Below are positions 22,560 to 36,100 of a DNA stretch of 64,000 nucleotides, one piece after another (position 1 is the first letter of the stretch; each line of letters starts with the position of its first letter). The stretch spans positions 548,744 to 612,743 of the forward strand of contig SJOL01009509.1 in NCBI GenBank assembly GCA_004794785.1. The letters run 5' to 3'. The stretch is from Opisthorchis felineus. Its lineage: Eukaryota; Platyhelminthes; Trematoda; Opisthorchiida; Opisthorchiidae. The position numbers were made by a program, and so were the translations under genes. The notes under the pieces are model-generated. The model searched no databases, was not told the DNA's origin, and saw only the letters and a list, made by a program, of their open reading frames with translations.

Positions 22560-22890
22560 ATGAAGCTAATCTATGTTGAAAAGCAAAGCACTGTATAATT
22601 GTTCCATTCCTATGGGGAGTAATCGGCGATGAGCATTACACAGAACTCCAGACAGTTCCGAGACCTCCCGGCTAATAGTTTGAACACTTAACTGCTTGGC
22701 CAAGAGCGGCTGATTAACAGTGTGATTAACTGCCTGGAGTTTCGTGAGATCCGCACTGCTTATGATTTCCAATAAGGATAAAACAGCTGTTCTGTGCTTC
22801 TGGGCTTTTCAGTGTAAACTCAGTCAACTTACAGGACGAAATCTTAATAGAAAATTCCCAAGTCTCCTTACACTACCAACAATGATTTGG
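22560..22890 (+). repeat. HH-C repeat
   Basis: Second copy of the family at 6885-7150, with the same block order over about 270 bp. It carries a better preserved hammerhead fold at 22753-22797. Confidence 0.7.
22753..22797 (+). ncRNA. Hammerhead-like ribozyme (HH-C), two core changes
   Basis: In order: GCACTG, CTTATGA (for CTGATGA), stem II with TCC/GGA and loop AATAA, AAAA (for GAAA), stem III ACAGCTGT (self-complementary), T17, then CTGTGC. GCACTG and CTGTGC pair at five of six positions as stem I. Two core substitutions predict no activity, but the fold is clear. Confidence 0.6.
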
Positions 22891-25800
22891 AGTTGACGGG
22901 TCCATTAAGTAGGTTGTCTCTAAACATTTAAAAAACAAAGCTAAATTTGATCTTCGTTTTCAAGATCTCAAGTTGCAGAGGAGTGTTCAACTTTACATAT
23001 ATACGATTTTGTGCCAGAGAACAAGGTGAGGTTGCTTGAAATTCGTTTGGGTGTACTTGATAAGCCTAAAATGGCGACACCATAGTTTTCACCAATATCT
23101 AGAGTAGAATCACATGAAGGTAAATGTTTCGATATCTTGAATACCGTCCCAACTAAAACCAAGCGGCTCTCGTGCGTGCACTGGAAGAGTACCATAAGCG
23201 AGCTGTGCAGGTGAATTCCCGGCTGCCACCACTTATCTCCACATTGTCAGTTCTGTGCTTACATATAGCTCCGAACCAGACAATTCCCAGCCAATCGCAT
23301 CTGTTTGGCTTGCAGCTCATTTGTGAATGACTTGTTGGTATTATTTGTGGTCCACTGACGCAGCCAAATAATACCTCTAAAAACTTGCAGCGAGCTGTCG
23401 CAGCAATTTGGGGGAAGCTACTTTTTCCGTGTTAATAAATTCACGTCCTTTAACAAAAACAGTGTCTGCTCATTGCTGTATGTCCGTCAACTACGTGCTG
23501 CTTCTGGGTCGAGCGGTCACGGCACAATCGCATCATAGTTAGGTGAAGTTCATCCACTGTTAATAAGAGAAGCATAAGCAATTCTGAACAAGATCACCAA
23601 GTTTTCCGTCGACTCAGAAGACCCGTAATCCAAACAGGGGCCTATTTTCATGTGTGACAAAGAGGAATACTGCAGAAATAGTTAGATTGTTGATGTAAGT
23701 CTATCTATCTCAGGTAACTAACTATCTCAGGTAAACTGAAGGTACCTGGTCTGGCAAACTCATCACATATTGGTCCTATACGGGATGTGAGGAAAAGCTC
23801 TGCTTAATGCCTATATTTTCAATACTAGGGTGGGGCTTTAGACGACAGCGGGCGGATGGCAATGCATGAGTTTCATGTGTTCCCAGACCAACAGGAACTC
23901 ACACTATATTCAAATAGGCATCAACGGATTCATAGAAGGAAATACCTGTACGGGAAATTCATTGAAAAGGTCAGCTGTGACGCTGCAGGAAACTTATTCA
24001 TTCCATTTGTAGACAACCAACCTCAACAGCACCTAGCCCACCAAATGAAATCAGGAAAAAGACATACAAAATTCCAGTTTGAAAACGACCGTCTCTTTTC
24101 GTAGGACATATACAGGTTAAAGTATCAGAATACAAAATCCACAATTGCCCAAAACCATAGGACAAAGAAAGTACGAATATCCTAGGGGAAGATCGTTATG
24201 CTTAGGTTTGATCCCAGGAGGATACCAAGTACAAATGCCTATGGTAACAAGGGAATACAAGCTGCCAAGATTGGGAACAAAATTTAAAGTGCTACGATGG
24301 ACTGGGGGAACGGGACGTTGGGAAATGGATTAAGCAGAACAAAGAGGAGTAACGTCGTTGCAGCTCAAGCAAGATGAGGCCAAGTGAAGAAGCCTAACAT
24401 CCTGAGATAGTGGGAGTTAGATTATCGCCTATTAATTAATACAGGTGTAAAAAACGGTCACTGCTCACTACCACCCGTTGATCAGACAGAGGTAATTGAA
24501 AAATGCTATGATATTCAAACAAAGGTGTTACTTCACATTACAATAATACGTACTACCTAGGGGTCGGGGTGGCGGGAAATGTTGTGTGTGTTTGTGCTAG
24601 CCACAAAAAGTCGGGCAAAATTCATCCAAAAAAGTATTCGATCCGAAAAAGGAGGATCAGAGATAACAAAAGAGTCGTGAGGACGGAGGGGAGAAACCAA
24701 TTCACAAATCAAAATGCCATTTGCATTGCAAATTGAGTTCTATACCCAAGAGGACAGAACACTCGTCAAGGAGTTATGTTGTCCAGGAGGGTGCTGGCTG
24801 CGGGAAGGACCGGTTCACGTGTACTGGTCACGACGGGATGCGACCCGCCACGATCGGAAACAACTGCAAAGGGGATAAGAAGACCTTGTGAGCCTGTCCG
24901 GTAGAAAAGATAATATTTCTGTTAACACGAGTGGCTAAACTGTGTTACGGTTCACCTTATAAAGTGTGACAGGGCAAAATCCTCACTTTTTTAAAATTGG
25001 AGAGTCTATTGATCTTGTGTGGTAGCTGTTAGTTGTTCCGTTGACGCTACTCACAAAACAACAAGTAGTTGCACCATTTTGGTGAAATGAGGAAAGCACG
25101 CATCCCTAGACAAGAGGTGCCCCAGCGACAAACCGGGAATACAGTACTGAAACTGTGTCCTTCGGTTGCCGATGGATTTACGTCACAGTTTTTGCGGCCT
25201 ACTAAGTCGAGTTAAGTCTGATTGAAACCCCAACCCGATATAAATTTGTTCCGCAAAATAAGTCTCATCGGTGACCTCGCAGCATTTCCATTCGGTTTGT
25301 CCACTGTTCGCTTATTTCTGCCGTAACCCTTTTCGTTTTCACAGTACATAGCGTTTTGTGGCTATTTACAAACACACATTCACATGCACCAGTCAAAAAG
25401 CGCACACACACGTCCCAGCCAGCTCAGTTTGTCAGTTCGATTAGTTGGTACTTAGTTGTTAATCGACCGTAGATCAGATTACTCGAATGACTATCGCCTG
25501 CTATACGAAAGTCCAGCTGTGGATTGCATGCAATAAAGCTTGATGTGGTAACCTCGTTTTCTGGGATCAGCTGAAATAAACCAGATTGGCAAGCGGATCA
25601 TATCGTAATATTTATTAGAGACGGACTTCAATCGCTTATCATCAGACGCAGGGTATTCCTCGTTCCCTCCATCACTTGAGACTTTTCATGGGAATCATTT
25701 CCAGTCTTCGTGATCAACCTCATCAGACCTCGGTCCGTTGGTGACGTTTGACGGCTCTGTTATGGTTTTCCCGATTCTTGTTTAAGACCGGGAGGTCATT

Positions 25801-26455
25801 ATGCTTTCAAGGCACCGCTTGGTTTATATATGTACACAGTGATTACGCACCCAGGTTGGATGGAGACACGGATCACAGCAAGACTAAATCAATATCACGT
25901 AGGGCGAAGATGCAGCCATTCGAATTGACAGGCACGAAACAACTATGTATTGTTCCTCTGGCCAACAGCAAGAAAGGAGCACTGTGTTCTCCAAGGTTGG
26001 TAAACAAGCCTTACTCATAGTTCCACGGAATCTTGGTATAAAATTCTTTGTTAACTGTATATTTCCTCCCTGGACAGACATCTTTCCCACTTTCTCCGCG
26101 GACTGAAAATAAAAAGACAAGTTATGTTCTTCAGAGCCCATAAAGTTTCATCTAGATGCTGTGGGCCAGTCAGAGACATTCTGGTTGATTCGGGCGTCTG
26201 CAAGGAGTTTGATGCAGGCGACAGGTTCTGTAAAAGCATTTGGTTTGACGTTACCCATTCGCTGCATGGTACTCCTTCCAAAACCATTTCAGCATCGCGC
26301 AACTGAAGCTGCTGATCAGTCGTACGTCAAACTATAGGAGCAGCATTGTTCTATTCTATTCTATCCGCTTGTTGGTAGACTACTAGCCTCTCACCACCCA
26401 CCCTGGTTAAGACTTCGTCCCAAAAATCTCTCTTTCCATATTACAGTCAAAATTT
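22891..26455. other. Convergent intergenic region, no gene recognised
   Basis: Between the LC8 side and the AF10 3' end. An HH-A fragment lies at 23125-23215 (shared 'cgatatct.gaataccgt.c'). An A-rich stretch at 23850-24700 has broken plus-strand frames that I cannot assign. A possible extra AF10 exon is noted at 26100-26302. Confidence 0.5.
26100..26302 (-). CDS. Possible last AF10 exon
   Basis: Open frame after acceptor-like cagcag or cttcag, with coding-like polar content (NQMLLQNLSPASN, SLQTPESTRMSLTG). It would need a phase-0 donor in the previous exon, such as the GTGAGG near 26575. Weak evidence; it may be chance. Confidence 0.3.
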
Positions 26456-27178
26456 TCATTTGAAATTCCTTATACTTGGTTGCTGAAAATCGTTCTTTCC
26501 CTGAATTGCCTTGGGCAAATATCTTGGTATCCCACTACTACTCTGATTTCCCGTAGAGGGGTAGACTAAGGTATACCTCACACTGACGAAACAACATTGG
26601 CATCTTTGAATGCTATCCATTTCTCCATGGGGACATAGTGCCAAAGCGTGATGCGACCCTGTCAACCGGAATATGGAAACGTTTGCAAAAAGACAGATGT
26701 TTATTAGTGAAAATAGCCCCGGATACTTGCCTGAATATCCAGAGACAGCATCGTATGAAAGGCATGTTCCGGAGCAGACTGGGGCCACAGGTCTGGTCAC
26801 CGGTTGCAAGTAATGCGGCGATGGAATGGTTCGATTCGACTGACAATGTAGCGATGACTCGTGGTATATTCCACTGGCGGATGTAACAATCAAGGGTGCG
26901 ACTGTTAAGGGGGCCGCGGAAGTCGAAGAATCAGGCAACTTCGAAAGGGACAGCGCCACCGGCAGTTCTGAAGACTTGGTCGGGATAGTGAACCTGCGAT
27001 TGAATGATGGTGGATGATCGGAAGTGGCTGTACTACCGCTGAATGAAAATCTCCTACCGGACACATCTGGGCGAGTTGTGAACGGATTACTGGAAACATC
27101 GAAATGCGACGCGCGGGTTGTGGACATCAGCGGTCGGCGTGCAGCTATGGCGGAGGATAAACGGGCACTCAATTCTTG
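26456..27178 (-). CDS. MLLT10: AF10 exon, Ser/Thr-rich; 3' boundary open
   Basis: Acceptor ctctcttttcag, phase 0, directly continuing the 29202-28622 exon (NDL-QELSAR). About the first 145 codons are low-complexity and coding-like ([30 protein letters not shown]). From about 26745 on, the translation turns hydrophobic and Cys-rich like an intron. A GC donor in the consensus context CAG|GCAAGT sits at that point; the frame otherwise stays open to a stop at 26456. Confidence 0.72.
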   Translation of the reverse strand, partial: QELSARLSSAIAARRPLMSTTRASHFDVSSNPFTTRPDVSGRRFSFSGSTATSDHPPSFNRRFTIPTKSSELPVALSLSKLPDSSTSAAPLTVAPLIVTSASGIYHESSLHCQSNRTIPSPHYLQPVTRPVAPVCSGTCLSYDAVSGYSGKYPGLFSLINICLFANVSIFRLTGSHHALALCPHGEMDSIQRCQCCFVSVRYTLVYPSTGNQSSSGIPRYLPKAIQGKNDFQQPSIRNFK

Positions 27179-30100
27179 CTGAAAAGAGAGCGGATAGACA
27201 AGTGACTATGACTGATTCCGACTGTCACAGACATTGACAAAACGCGTACGTTTACACCACTCCTCTGAAAGTCAACGGTCGTTCGCTCTTAATAGAGGGG
27301 GGGGGAAGAACCGATATTTTTGACCTTAATAAAAATGCTCAAGCTATAGACTCTGAGACAAAGCTTTGTGTTTCTATTGTTTTCTGACGCTGCTTGAACA
27401 TCATGGGAGGGTTTCTCGATCCAGGTGAATCGCAACATTCATGAATCCCTACAATCCACACCAGGGGACATATGTGCTCAACTAATGGTCTGAGGAAAAC
27501 CACATGTACAGTGTATAGTTAATTCTAGTGGGCCACCATTGCGGCTCAAAATAAGATGAGTCGAATCAGTCAGCAGCTGTTATATCAGGCCGTTTCGGAC
27601 TGGAATGCCAAATAACATGCATTTTTTGTCACAGCTGAAACGGTACGATTTCATCATCAATCTGCTGTTCAGCCAGAAGCTCAAGACAAAGCACTAATGC
27701 CTGAAATCCGAGTACTGAGCCGGACCTTGGATGTTCATCACAGGCTAACTAAAGATGTGATTGGCGGGTAGTCGGGAGGGAGAGAATCCGGCAATTTTGG
27801 TCGTGTCTGTTCACAGAGGAGTAAGAAGAGGTAGAACATAGATAAATTACAAACCGAGGTTCGACGCTTCTGGCAGACCCTAGACAGTTGATGGCAATTG
27901 CTAATTTTGGGTGATACAGAAAGCCCATCTCACGATCAATTGGGTATGCTTTCTTTAGTGAACTACTTGTCCATGGGCGACTTGTCCATGGGTGTATATC
28001 CCAAAGTTCAGCGTTCGCTCTGAGGATTCCCACAGGAATTAAATGGGATGTTGAGGAGGTGGAGGGGGAACTGGACTAGAACTCACGACAATTAGGCCTC
28101 CTAAGTGGACTATCAACGAACACTAATCAAGTAGTTAATTCAGTCATGATGACGCTGACTAAATAAGCTTTAGTCGAACACAGTACACAACAGTGAAGAC
28201 AAGAAGACGTAAGAACGACAGCATCCTACCCGCGACCAGGGCTTCTCGGATTAATGTGGGAAAATGAAAATCGTTCAGCTGTAACACCCTTTCGGTATCT
28301 ACCTGCCACCCGAAGGAAGCACCAGGACTGAGATATTGCCAAGCTGCCCAAGCCTAGGGAGGAGCAGTCAAGATGCAGAGGTTGGGTTCGAACCACGGAC
28401 CCTCCAGTCATCAGGTTCGCTCTTTAACCACTGAGCTATCCGAAGCTCAGTGAGAAAATAAAAACGACAATATATTACCCTTGGCCAATGACTCTCGGAT
28501 TAACGTGGGAGAATGAAAGCTCCGTTGGCTAGTCCCACGCTGAACTAATATCTGACGGTGAGTTTGAGGGATAGGGCTAACCATCGATCTAATGACCAAC
28601 TAAAGGTGTTTATAGACTCACCAAATCGTTGGGATCAACCTTCGCTTGAAGTGAATTCGAAACAGCCGGGGTGACCAAGCCTGGTTGTGAAGTCGCATCT
28701 GTCGAACGAGGTTGGACCAAGGGCCAACGACGTGGGGAATATGCCTTTTGATGGTGCCGACTTTGAGATGAAGAGCTATGAGATTTCTTAGTGTGCTTGG
28801 TGTGACTCTGATGAGGATTCTCTGGAGGATTGCGGGATGGTGGTAGCGGTTGAGACGTGTAGGACGGCATCGGTGTGTCAAGTATTGGTTTGGACTGATA
28901 GTCTAGTTGACCGTTGGAGGCAGCTGGAGTTGGATGACTCAACTTATCGGCCGGATAGGCAATGAGTACAGGTGAGTCAGGAAAAAAACCAGCTTGTGGA
29001 CGGAGAGAATGTGGAGACAACACCTGTTCAGTTGCGTTGTTGTGCGAGTGATTGGTAATAATAAACGCTGGTCTGACTGGTGGTTGTCCAGTGACTATCA
29101 GCGGTGTTGTTTGGGAACTGGAAGGACGTGAGACAAATGTGACGGACCCAGCTGATTCCAACGACGTCTGGCTAGATGGAATGTGAGGGTGTTTTGGACA
29201 AGCTGGAAAAAAACAGCATACTGCCCGAGTTAAGGGTGCCTCACAGTTGAGTTCGTATCCTATAGAAGGAGAACTCAAACCACAAACAAGTGATCTACAG
29301 TAACCAACCAGGGAGGAACTTTTGGCCTGCATTTGAACTCAACATAGGCTTCAGCATCTAGGTTTGGATCAGTGTGGCACACAGATATATACGGGAAACG
29401 GCTAACACGCCACCGTTCTTCCCACACATAAAGAAACACTTCGACTTCGTGAAGTTGTCCGCGTATTTGTAGATTAAGATGGCCTTAATGGGAGACTCAG
29501 AAGAATCTATCGTCTCTAGAATTCTTCAGACAAATGCGCTGCCGCCCCAACTGCAACGATATCCAAGGTATCGAAGTGCTTCTCCTGGTACAAACACTAT
29601 TCACAAGGTGGAGTTTCCATCAACGTTATAGGTAGTGTGATATCAAGAGAGTGCTACGAATCGTTTATTGAAACGTATTCACGTAGCCAAGGACTGACAT
29701 AGGATTTGTACTATCGTCTGCGGTACACAAAAAAAAGGTAGTCACATACGGGGGAAAGTGAAATATTTCCTCTTGGGAGCAACAAGTGATAAGAATCGTC
29801 TCCTACTCTTTCTGAAACCGATTGAAGAAAATACAGTTGTCGATAAGCGTTTTTCAATCGCCTTTATATGAAGACGATGGCACGTTTTACTAGGACCGTA
29901 ATAAATACTCTTGGAATTCCATGACTATAGGTCTTTGAGTAAGACATATGCTAGTGTACCATAATAACGAACCCTTATAATGCTCACCAGTTCCGGTCAC
30001 TTGATCCATTTGGAACTTGTATTGTTTGTTTTACCTATACAAACTCGCATACCAATCCGGGTGACCAAGTGCATAAAATCGCGAAGTACCCCGAAGTAGC

Positions 30101-33100
30101 CGGGTCCTCAAGCCGGCTGCCCTCATATCGGTTGCCTACCACTGTCTAGCTAAGAAAAGTACTTGATGTTTCAGAAATAGCGGAGTAGAAAAGACCAAAC
30201 CTTAAGATAAAAAATAAACACGAGAGCAAGCCCAACAAATAAAACCACGAACTAGGTGAATGTTTTAAATCCGATGTCTCTGTGATCAAGATAACTGTTG
30301 TCAAACGCACACCCTCACTTTCACCAGCATTTTTGCCAACAAGTGTTGTGAACCAGGTAACTTACAAGCCACCATAAGTAATCTCATCTGACCCGTCAGT
30401 TCCGTTTGTTCAATCCCTATTGCGATTATGTGACGCGTTTGAGGAACAAACAGCGTGCAATTAGTTCACAGATCAAGTTAAAGTAAGCTAAGAAGAATTT
30501 GCTGGTACCGTATGACCATATAATGGTAACACTAGCGAACTCAACTGCTTGATTTCACAACCAACCATGAGTGTTCTTCGCTGACAAAAGACATTACTAT
30601 GTTTCCACTAGAATATGCAAAAATACCCCGCATGGTTTAGAAGGTTTCCAGAAGAGTAAGGTGCATAGGGATCAAAAACTTGGACACCGTAAAGTTGTTT
30701 TCTCTTTGGGAGAGGGTTTTCGTGGCACACTTCAGTCAGGGTTATTTTGGCAAAAACGTACCCTTGGGAACAACAAGAGGGTTGACAAAAGGTTGTCCTG
30801 ATTGCACAGAAGTTGGTATGACTGCGCAATCCGACGCACCAGTGCAGGCAGTGGATGGAGATCGGGTCGGTTGTTGTACAGTGGCAGCTTTTTCCCCCGT
30901 TGGCGACGCTGTGCTGGTACTCGTCGTCATTGTGGCCTCCATTGTGGCCAGCGAGGCCGACAGCCGCGCGTTGACTGAGCGCAAATGCTCCTGTCTAGTT
31001 TGTAGTCGTACCAGCTTTGCTTCCAACAGATCGTTTTCCACTTTCAGTTGATGCAAACAGTCCAAGAGGGATACAACTGAGGAGATTTGGGAAACATAGG
31101 CTCAATGAACAGGATTAGAATGTGATATATTTGTAGCACCTAACTACCACCGAGGGTCGCGTGGAAGAAGACGGCGGCTATGTTGCCAGCGTTTGCCAGG
31201 CTGAGATGGGATCTCCAAGTTTCAACTACAGTCACCATCAATATAAGAACCATAGTCAGGGGAGGCGAAATATGATCTGTCTGCAGACGGTCTCAATGCG
31301 AGGGCACTTGCCATAGTTTATTTCATCTGATTCGCCCCAACAATGGTACAGCCTACCTTATTCCTCAACTACGTGTTAAAATAACGGCATCCCTGCACAC
31401 TTACCACGTGATTACATAGGTCTCCCCAGACAAACAACCAAAATAATATAACCTATCCAGAGAGATACTTGTGTTCGAGATGTGCTGTGCCAAAGAGTGC
31501 CTCAAAAGTGGTACCCACGTAAAATACAATTCGAAAGTAATCCGGGTCGCGGAAAGATCCGTTTGCATCAGTCGAATGAAACATGCCTCAACATCTGTCA
31601 TTGTACTTGCAGAGATATACATCCGTCTCACCAAGCTGCTGGTAAAATAAGTGAGGTGAAGCCTCAATCTGTGTACAGAAATGCGTCAACTTGGCTGCCA
31701 GAACACCACCATCAACGTCACCTAAAACCACCATCACTTTCAGCTTGGTATGCGTCATCGTACTGTGGCATCTTGGCAAGTGGCTTTTCCACTTGCTTTT
31801 ATGGACAATCGAAATAGTCGCACGCTGTGCATCCATGAACATTTTATCCGAAACTGAATCCCCTCACGGACACTGTGGCGTGCATAAGAAGAGTGTAAAC
31901 TGTTTCAGTGTCCGAGCTGACTGCTGGCACAGTGTCTCCTGCTAATAAAGTTCTGCAGAAGTGGTCTATGAGGGATATCAAGATGAATTGAAGATACAAT
32001 TGAAGAAACTCCATAGATATGGTTGCCGTGAGGGCAACAGCTGCTGGCGGGACGACGTTATATTAGAGCGTGCTCTGTTGTCCCATGGGGAAGAACTCAT
32101 GACGAACCTCGGTGGACAATGACTAGACAAGACAAGCGATTTTAATTATTCATCATTTCTGGTCTCCGGTGATAAGTTCCCGTGAACTTCAACGGATGAA
32201 ATTTTTGGAATTAGAGAAGTGATCCTTAGAACGAGGTGAACATCGGTGGATAGTGTCACATACCATGCATAAGATTTCTCTAGAGCCACGTCCCTCATCT
32301 TGACTGCATAGTTCAGTCGGTTACGACCAGAAAACATACACAGGCCACTGAACATTTGTATGACCCAAAAAGTGGGTTGCAAGTTCCTACGGGGACAAGA
32401 AGATACACCTAGTGGTTTGCTGCGTTTCGTTATTTCGATGGAGGCGTTATACGACGCTATTGTACCAGACAATCCGTACTTCTAATTATAACTTCAAGCA
32501 CATCAAAGCTTGACCATATCCTTCAGTCGATCGCTTCAACAAAGACTGCTAAACAATCGCACAGGTGGTTACTCTAGTAGGCTCAACTGCAGAGTGCAAT
32601 CGACAGTGAATTAGGGTATTCTCGTTGCCTAAGTCTTACATATCCAGACTGTCGTACACTGAAACATGCGCAGTCAACAAATGAACACCATTGACAGATA
32701 TACAGGGTAGCAGTTTGAACACTTGGGCGGAGGATGGATTAACTCTCTACCCATGGTCGATGATGAAAGTGGCTATATTTCCGTCTAACCCGTGTTGATT
32801 AAATATGTTGCTACCATATGGTCTTAAACGGTTGCGCGGTACCAGGATAAGTCGTGCAGTAACCCAGACTGGAAACATCCATGGAACTGTGTCATCGACA
32901 TGTTGCAGTGTGCTTTGATGCCGGTATCGTTTGTTCACCAGTTCGGTGCCTATCTTCCATGCCCCTCGAAGAAAGCACGAGGATTGAGATCCTGCCAGGT
33001 TACCAAAGCCTAGACAGGAACCGTCGAGATGTCGGGGTTGAGTTCGGTCCACGGACTTCCTGGTCAGTAAGTTCGCGCCTTAACCACTGAGCCATCTCGA

Positions 33101-36100
33101 GCTCATCAATGTCAGTAATGCGTGTGACGGAGCCGCAGAGAGACATCAATCAAGCCTCCAACTAAATGAAACACTTTCGAAAGAGACCACCCCCGAGGAG
33201 TAGCCACTGCACAAGAGAGTCTAAAGGAGGCACTTGCGCCAGAATTCCACAAGGTTTCATGGGTCTGGAGAGGCCAAACCCCGCCGCTCTAGAAATTTTA
33301 CGAATTTATTCTACGACTTAACTCCCAAATGGAGCACTTAAACTCCGAAACTATGGGAAAATGGAGTGAAAAACCAAACATTCAATGGCAAGATGATAAC
33401 CTGATTAGTTTGGGCTACTTGGTTGAGAATTTCGTGCATCCCTACAGTGTAAGAATGTTTCTTTGGTTGGAACATTCACTACCGGTGGAGATCAATGTCG
33501 TCCATTGTATCACTCCCTTTTTCGTGTCCTGATATCAAGTTCCTCCAGAAATTCTGACTATGTTAGACTATGTAAATGCTTACCGTCAGTCCCAGAAGCC
33601 TGTTGCATGAGCAACGCCCCAGCCTGATCCCATTGCCACTCGAGTAGATCCTGCATTGTTGTGAGGGGTGATTGAGTAAAAGACTTCACCGCATCCGAGG
33701 CTTGCTCACCGGAGGGATGATCAGAAGGATGCGAGTCGTTGTAGGGTAAACGGATTCCACGCAATGGTAGCGGCCTTTGTGGCCAGATAAATGGTAGCTG
33801 GTTGACCCGTTCTACTCCAGAGCATGGAGGTGGAGTTGTATGGGAACTTGCAGGGGGCGTTGTATTCGGTTTTCTGTTTGCTACATAAACAGAAATCGAT
33901 AAAAGATAAGGAAATAAGCGAACGAAATAGTTAGTGAACGACGGTACGTGATAACTTGCGGACTGGATGTTAAATATCTAGTTGATTGATCGTAGGGACG
34001 CTTATATAAACCGGGGCATACAGTAACCAAAACCCTCTCGAGAAATGAAGCCACAAGTTTCTTTATAGACACCACTCTCTATATTGCATGGGCGTAGATG
34101 CCTCCCTCTCAACTAGGATCGTATGTGCCATTATTCGAGGTGACTTCTCGCCTTAGCTCATGTTATGAAATTTGTCAAGAAATTTGGGCACTTGAGAACA
34201 GTCGGGTGCTACTCCAGACTACTCACAATCCGCACGGATCGTACGTAACAAGCCTATTAGACTTGAATTTGAAGATATTATTTATGAGGCAAAAAGTGCT
34301 TAGTCCCGAAAACCACTCAACCAAACGTTTCATCCACGCTAGGATTCACTGGGTGGATACGGCAGAACAGATCGGTTTACCGCAGCGCCACAGGCGGCTT
34401 AGCACATTTGCGAGCATGGATAAAAGAGGATAAAGTAAATTCTTAGCTTAACCCATGTGATAAAACCATTACCTGTCTCTATAATCCCTCGAATTTCCTA
34501 GGAAGGAGAAGCTTTTTGATGGATGAAAGCGGAGCATATGATAGAATGAGCTGACCTATTGTCCCACTGCAATATTCCGACATTACAAACTCAATGGGGT
34601 TGTACGAGCCGAGTTTCGCGGTTGTTCGGTAGTTCTGTTGTGTAGTTCCACATATGTCTCCGGTACACTTTTATCCAGTCGTCCCAACACGGATAAGTGA
34701 GAACCGACCGTTTTAAATTATTAATCATGGAGCGTAGTTGCACCTCATAACATCCCGACGTAAAGCTGTCACCTTGTCGTGGTGATAGAGCTTCTGTGCT
34801 GCGATGATCCTGCGGGCTACACTGGCTGGAACTCAGTTCCCAAAAATTCAACCATACCACGAAGGCCAAGGATGAGCAGCCTCACGAAGAACAGCGAGTC
34901 CCCCTACTGCGAGTAATCGTATTACGAGGCGGTCTGGAGGTAAAATCGTACTGTCCTCCGCGATAGGAGTGTGGGAACAGTAAGGCGTTCCCCCCCCCCA
35001 AGAGACCGGCATGCCTATATATATGGAAGCAGCGATGCAGCCTTTCCTGAGGAAGGACGAGTTAGAAAAGGTAGGCCCTAAAAACCGCACACTCTGATCG
35101 TCCAACGGTTGACCCTGACCGCCGGCGCATTATTCAATACGGTCGAAGTACTTTTATAACCAAAGAGTCCAGTGCTGCTCGAAAGGCAGTTGATGTGCGC
35201 AGCTGCACTAGGAGCGACAGTAATACTCACCCAATTGCGCACTGATGATGTCTCCTCGTATGGTGACGAAACGTTTGCAAGTCAATTGCCAGGCTCGGCG
35301 AACAGATCAACAGCGACCTGATCAACAACCAATAAACTCACCCGATCTACCAATATTTCGACACATAACCAGTAATACCTTACTCCCTGCGTCCTCGGGC
35401 CAGACCAGCCCTTTACAACCATGTGGGTCAGACTATTGAGTAATTGGCTCAGGCAAAGATCCCCAGGAAAACGCTAACAACCGCTGTCTCACGGTTCAGA
35501 CTTTTGAGTCGGAGGTTAGGGACAGGGCCCCCGAACAAAACCCGACATCTTCCCACTGTCTTGTGGGTCAGACTTTTGAGTCAAAGTCTCAAGGTTGGGT
35601 ACCTCAACTAAACCCTATTCTTCGGCTTGGGCAACCGGGAAGTATCATTTGCCCTTGCAGCTCTTCGCTCACCGGCCCTCTCCCACACTCCAACCCCACC
35701 CATCGAATGATGCTGTACGGTCAACCCAGCTGCCAGTCTCCTAGCCATTGTTCCATATCTAAACCATCATCCAGAAAAATAAACCAAAATAATCACTTTC
35801 TAACCTCAAGAGACCCAATCCATGTTGCAGTCTTTAACGTCCGTACTCTACGCCAAATTGGGCAATTGGCGTCTATTGCTGAAACATTGCTTTCCCTATC
35901 TGTCAATGTATATTGTGTGGTCCCGAACATGCATACAAGACCCCACTTCGGTCGTGCTCCTCAAGTCACTTAGGATGAAATCAGCTGTTCCACATTTCAC
36001 CTTTCGGGTATCTGGTGACCCTGACGCAATGGCTCGTGGTATCTACGGTGTGGGAGTTGCACTCAGCCCCAAGGGTGAAAGCGCCTCACTGGACTGGATC

